The translations under genes were made by a program, and so were the position numbers. Below are positions 23,286 through 25,017 of a DNA stretch of 25,017 nt, piece after piece; the first letter of the stretch is position 1; every line of letters starts with the position of its first letter. The DNA comes from JBGTIS01 sp041745535 (GTDB taxonomy: Bacteria; Bacteroidota; Bacteroidia; Cytophagales; Cyclobacteriaceae), in the NCBI GenBank assembly GCA_041745535.1, contig JBGTIS010000374.1:1-25017 (forward strand), read 5' to 3'. The notes beneath the pieces were generated by a model. That model searched no databases, was not told the origin of the DNA, and saw only the letters and a program-made list of their open reading frames with translations.

Positions 23286-24419
23286 ATGAACACTAACCTG
23301 CCTCTCAACCCCAGATCGATGCTGGTGCTCGTATTTTTTATGTGCTTTTTAGAGATAAATTTTACCGCGAAAGCGGAATCCAGTGGATTTGTGCTGATGA
23401 ATGCCGATAATGGCGATCGGCTTGGTGACCTAACCGGACAACTATTCGGTACCGTTCACCTGTCGGAATATCCTTTTAACCTCACCGTTATTATTGATCC
23501 TGAATTCATTCAGGGTATGGATAACATTAAAAGTGTGGTTTTTTATTATGACCATAAAAAAGCGCGTACCGAGCACGTAGCGCCCTATGCCATTGGTGGC
23601 GACGTACAGGGCGTATTCCATCCTTTTTCATTTACTAAAGGAATGCATGCCTTTAAGGCACGATTGTATGACCAACCGCGTGGAAAAGGAAATTTATTAC
23701 TGGAACTTGAGGTAACGGCCAATTTTATTGAAGGGCCAACTATCGTCAGTTTTACTGTGGTGAATGCCGATACCGACGAGGACATACTCACCACGCAAGA
23801 AAGCAGCATTTCACTCAATTACGCGGATCTCCACAGTCCGTTTAATGTGCGTGCCAGTACGGTTCCGGATCATATTGGCAGTGTGGTGTTTCGGTATTAT
23901 ACCAGCCATAACAGAAGGTGGGTACACAGAACAGAAAACGCGCGTCCTTATGCCTTGTTTGGCGATACCAACGGAGATTATCACGGCCAAACCATTACCG
24001 AAGATATTACTTATTTTATTACCGCGACGCCCTATTCGAAATCTCATGGAAGAGGAACAGCGGGCCCTGCGGTTACTTTTGAAATAAATATTTATGGTGT
24101 CCCTAACGCAGCAGCGGCACGCGCTGTTTATGAAAACGATGGTGATGCCTTTTACGAAAACAATTCTTTCAAGGCCTTTCCCAATCCTTTCTCCACACAA
24201 ACCACACTTACCTTCACCATCGAAGAGCGAAATTCGGTAACGCTGGAAGTGTACGATTTTCAGGGAACCAAAGTAAAAACGCTATATGCCGGAAATCCGG
24301 AGGCTCTTGAAACCTTGTCGTTTGACCTGAGCAGCGAAGGATTGCCCGACGGGCTTTACCTTTGCCGGCTGGTGCGGGGTAATGCCTTATCTACCCGTAA
24401 ATTATTCCTGCGCCGGTAA
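23286..24419 (+). CDS. T9SS-exported protein with two copies of a beta-sandwich repeat
   Basis: 377 residues. Signal peptide about 1-31 (ending TAKAES). Two tandem copies follow: residues about 34-155 (FVLMNADNGDRLGDL, IKSVVFYYDHKKARTEHVAPYAIGGD, HAFKARLYDQPRGKG) and about 157-275 (SFTVVNADTDEDILT, IGSVVFRYYTSHNRRW, ARPYALFGDTNGDY, YFITATPYSKSHGRG). This repeat occurs in many surface proteins of Bacteroidota, often beside malectin or glycosidase domains, and is not catalytic itself. The end (about 295-377) is a T9SS type A sorting domain: FKAFPNPFSTQTTLTF, VYDFQGTKVKTLY, GLPDGLYLCRL, KLFLRR. Probably a surface binding or structural protein. A hairpin follows the gene. Confidence 0.85.
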   Translation: MNTNLPLNPRSMLVLVFFMCFLEINFTAKAESSGFVLMNADNGDRLGDLTGQLFGTVHLSEYPFNLTVIIDPEFIQGMDNIKSVVFYYDHKKARTEHVAPYAIGGDVQGVFHPFSFTKGMHAFKARLYDQPRGKGNLLLELEVTANFIEGPTIVSFTVVNADTDEDILTTQESSISLNYADLHSPFNVRASTVPDHIGSVVFRYYTSHNRRWVHRTENARPYALFGDTNGDYHGQTITEDITYFITATPYSKSHGRGTAGPAVTFEINIYGVPNAAAARAVYENDGDAFYENNSFKAFPNPFSTQTTLTFTIEERNSVTLEVYDFQGTKVKTLYAGNPEALETLSFDLSSEGLPDGLYLCRLVRGNALSTRKLFLRR

Positions 24420-24453
24420 CCGCGAAATAATAGTTTGTGTTACAGGTTATGAA

Positions 24454-24494
24454 GATAAATGCCGTTCTTTGATACTTGCAGAGCGGCATTTATC
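24454..24494 (+). terminator. Strong hairpin after the T9SS protein gene
   Basis: GATAAATGCCG / CGGCATTTATC, perfect 11-bp stem, with extra G-T pairing inside and a loop of about 19 bases. It starts 34 bases after the stop. No T tract follows, so it may act as an mRNA 3' stabiliser or weak terminator. Confidence 0.45.
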
Positions 24495-24512
24495 AGTTAT
24501 AATCCTGATTGT

Positions 24513-25017
24513 ATGAAATTATTTTACATGTTCATAATGATGGTACCTATCCTGTTGGCAAAGGATATAGATGCGTTAAATACCATTCAGATGGGAGATG
24601 ATATTCAAAAATACCAATCGGAAATGCACATATTAACCGGTAATGAACCATTCTACGATAACAATCCCAGCCTGAAAAAAATCATAGAGCAAAAACTGGC
24701 GCATGGGCTGAAAGAGGGAATGTATAACGGAAAATCTCTGAATGTGCTGAATAAATATACAGCAGGTCGGATGAACCTCTTTTTCTATCAGGACAAGTTG
24801 TATAAAGTTACCTGGAGCTTCCGTTATGCCTCCGATATGCAGCAACTGGCGAATGACATGGCTGACTTTTTGACTAGCCAGTTTGGTTTGCCCCATGAGA
24901 AAACTGATCTGGTAATTCTGAAAATGACCACCTGGACCGATGGTAAAAATATGATCAGAACGGTGCGGGACGGAGAAGATGAATTGGGTGTGGAGTTTTC
25001 AGATATAGCTATAACCA
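24513..25017 (+). CDS. Unidentified secreted protein, cut by the window end
   Basis: ATG at 24513, open for 168 codons to the right edge. Short hydrophobic start (KLFYMFIMMVPILLAK) that may be a signal peptide, then helix-rich sequence with NNPSLKKIIEQKLAHGLKEG and an aromatic segment NLFFYQDKLYKVTWSFRYAS, ending in a DFLTSQFGLPHEKTDLV stretch. The WSFRY and LTSQFGLP pattern resembles proteins that model how a measured quantity changes, but I do not recognise a family. The minus-strand frame 24633-24896 is its shadow. Confidence 0.6.
   Translation, partial: MKLFYMFIMMVPILLAKDIDALNTIQMGDDIQKYQSEMHILTGNEPFYDNNPSLKKIIEQKLAHGLKEGMYNGKSLNVLNKYTAGRMNLFFYQDKLYKVTWSFRYASDMQQLANDMADFLTSQFGLPHEKTDLVILKMTTWTDGKNMIRTVRDGEDELGVEFSDIAIT

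Noticed and set aside
1..25017. CRISPR arrays, tRNA or rRNA genes, integrase or attachment sites
   Set aside because: No regularly spaced repeats, no cloverleaf-like sequence and no integrase found on reading all intergenic regions.

Overview
This window looks like a chromosomal segment of a free-living Bacteroidota, most likely of the Cytophagales/Chitinophagales type. Supporting signs are secreted proteins ending in Por/type IX secretion (T9SS) C-terminal domains, a bifunctional OlsF-like acyltransferase, GH97 and GH172 enzymes with a LacI regulator, and promoters of the form TAnnTTTG. Start codons mostly lack Shine-Dalgarno sequences, which is also normal for this phylum. I see no rRNA, tRNA, CRISPR array, prophage or replication origin.

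Layout. 1-1.7 kb: the tail of an unidentified protein, a secreted protein of unknown function, and a short IS630-type helix-turn-helix ORF with its own terminator. 1.8-11.9 kb: ordinary housekeeping and membrane genes, namely olsF-like acyltransferase, Ca/Na antiporter, a GT-C-like membrane protein, queA preceded by an SF1 helicase as a probable two-gene operon, acpH, and ldhA. 12.0-12.2 kb: a 53-codon gene with its own promoter and terminator. 12.4-16.8 kb: a carbohydrate locus with intact lacI-type regulator and GH97 glycosidase, followed by wreckage. 16.8-24.4 kb: minus-strand surface and secreted proteins (lipoproteins, repeat/propeller proteins with T9SS tails, one of them broken), then a plus-strand T9SS protein. 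The window ends inside an unrecognised secreted protein.

The most interesting part is 15.5-16.8 kb. Downstream of GH97, in order, are: a lipoprotein signal peptide with no body; a GH172 (DUF2961) gene with an internal out-of-frame deletion; an abrupt junction into L-fucose/D-arabinose isomerase (fucI), which itself carries an in-frame internal deletion; and another junction into an antisense IS630-type transposase fragment. At least two of the breaks fall on short repeated sequences, which suggests serial microhomology deletions. The intact ancestor was probably a LacI-GH97-lipoprotein-GH172-FucI catabolic operon. FucI also isomerises D-arabinose and some GH172 enzymes are exo-D-arabinofuranosidases, so a lost D-arabinan pathway is a reasonable hypothesis, with L-fucose as the alternative. 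A second relic at 19.6-20.5 kb, a paralogue of the neighbouring 641-aa repeat protein, has lost its middle and one base of a G run.

I did not find a clearly new defence or mobile system. The other points worth checking are the small 53-aa gene, the HTH-only ORF, and the operator-like repeats upstream of GH97.
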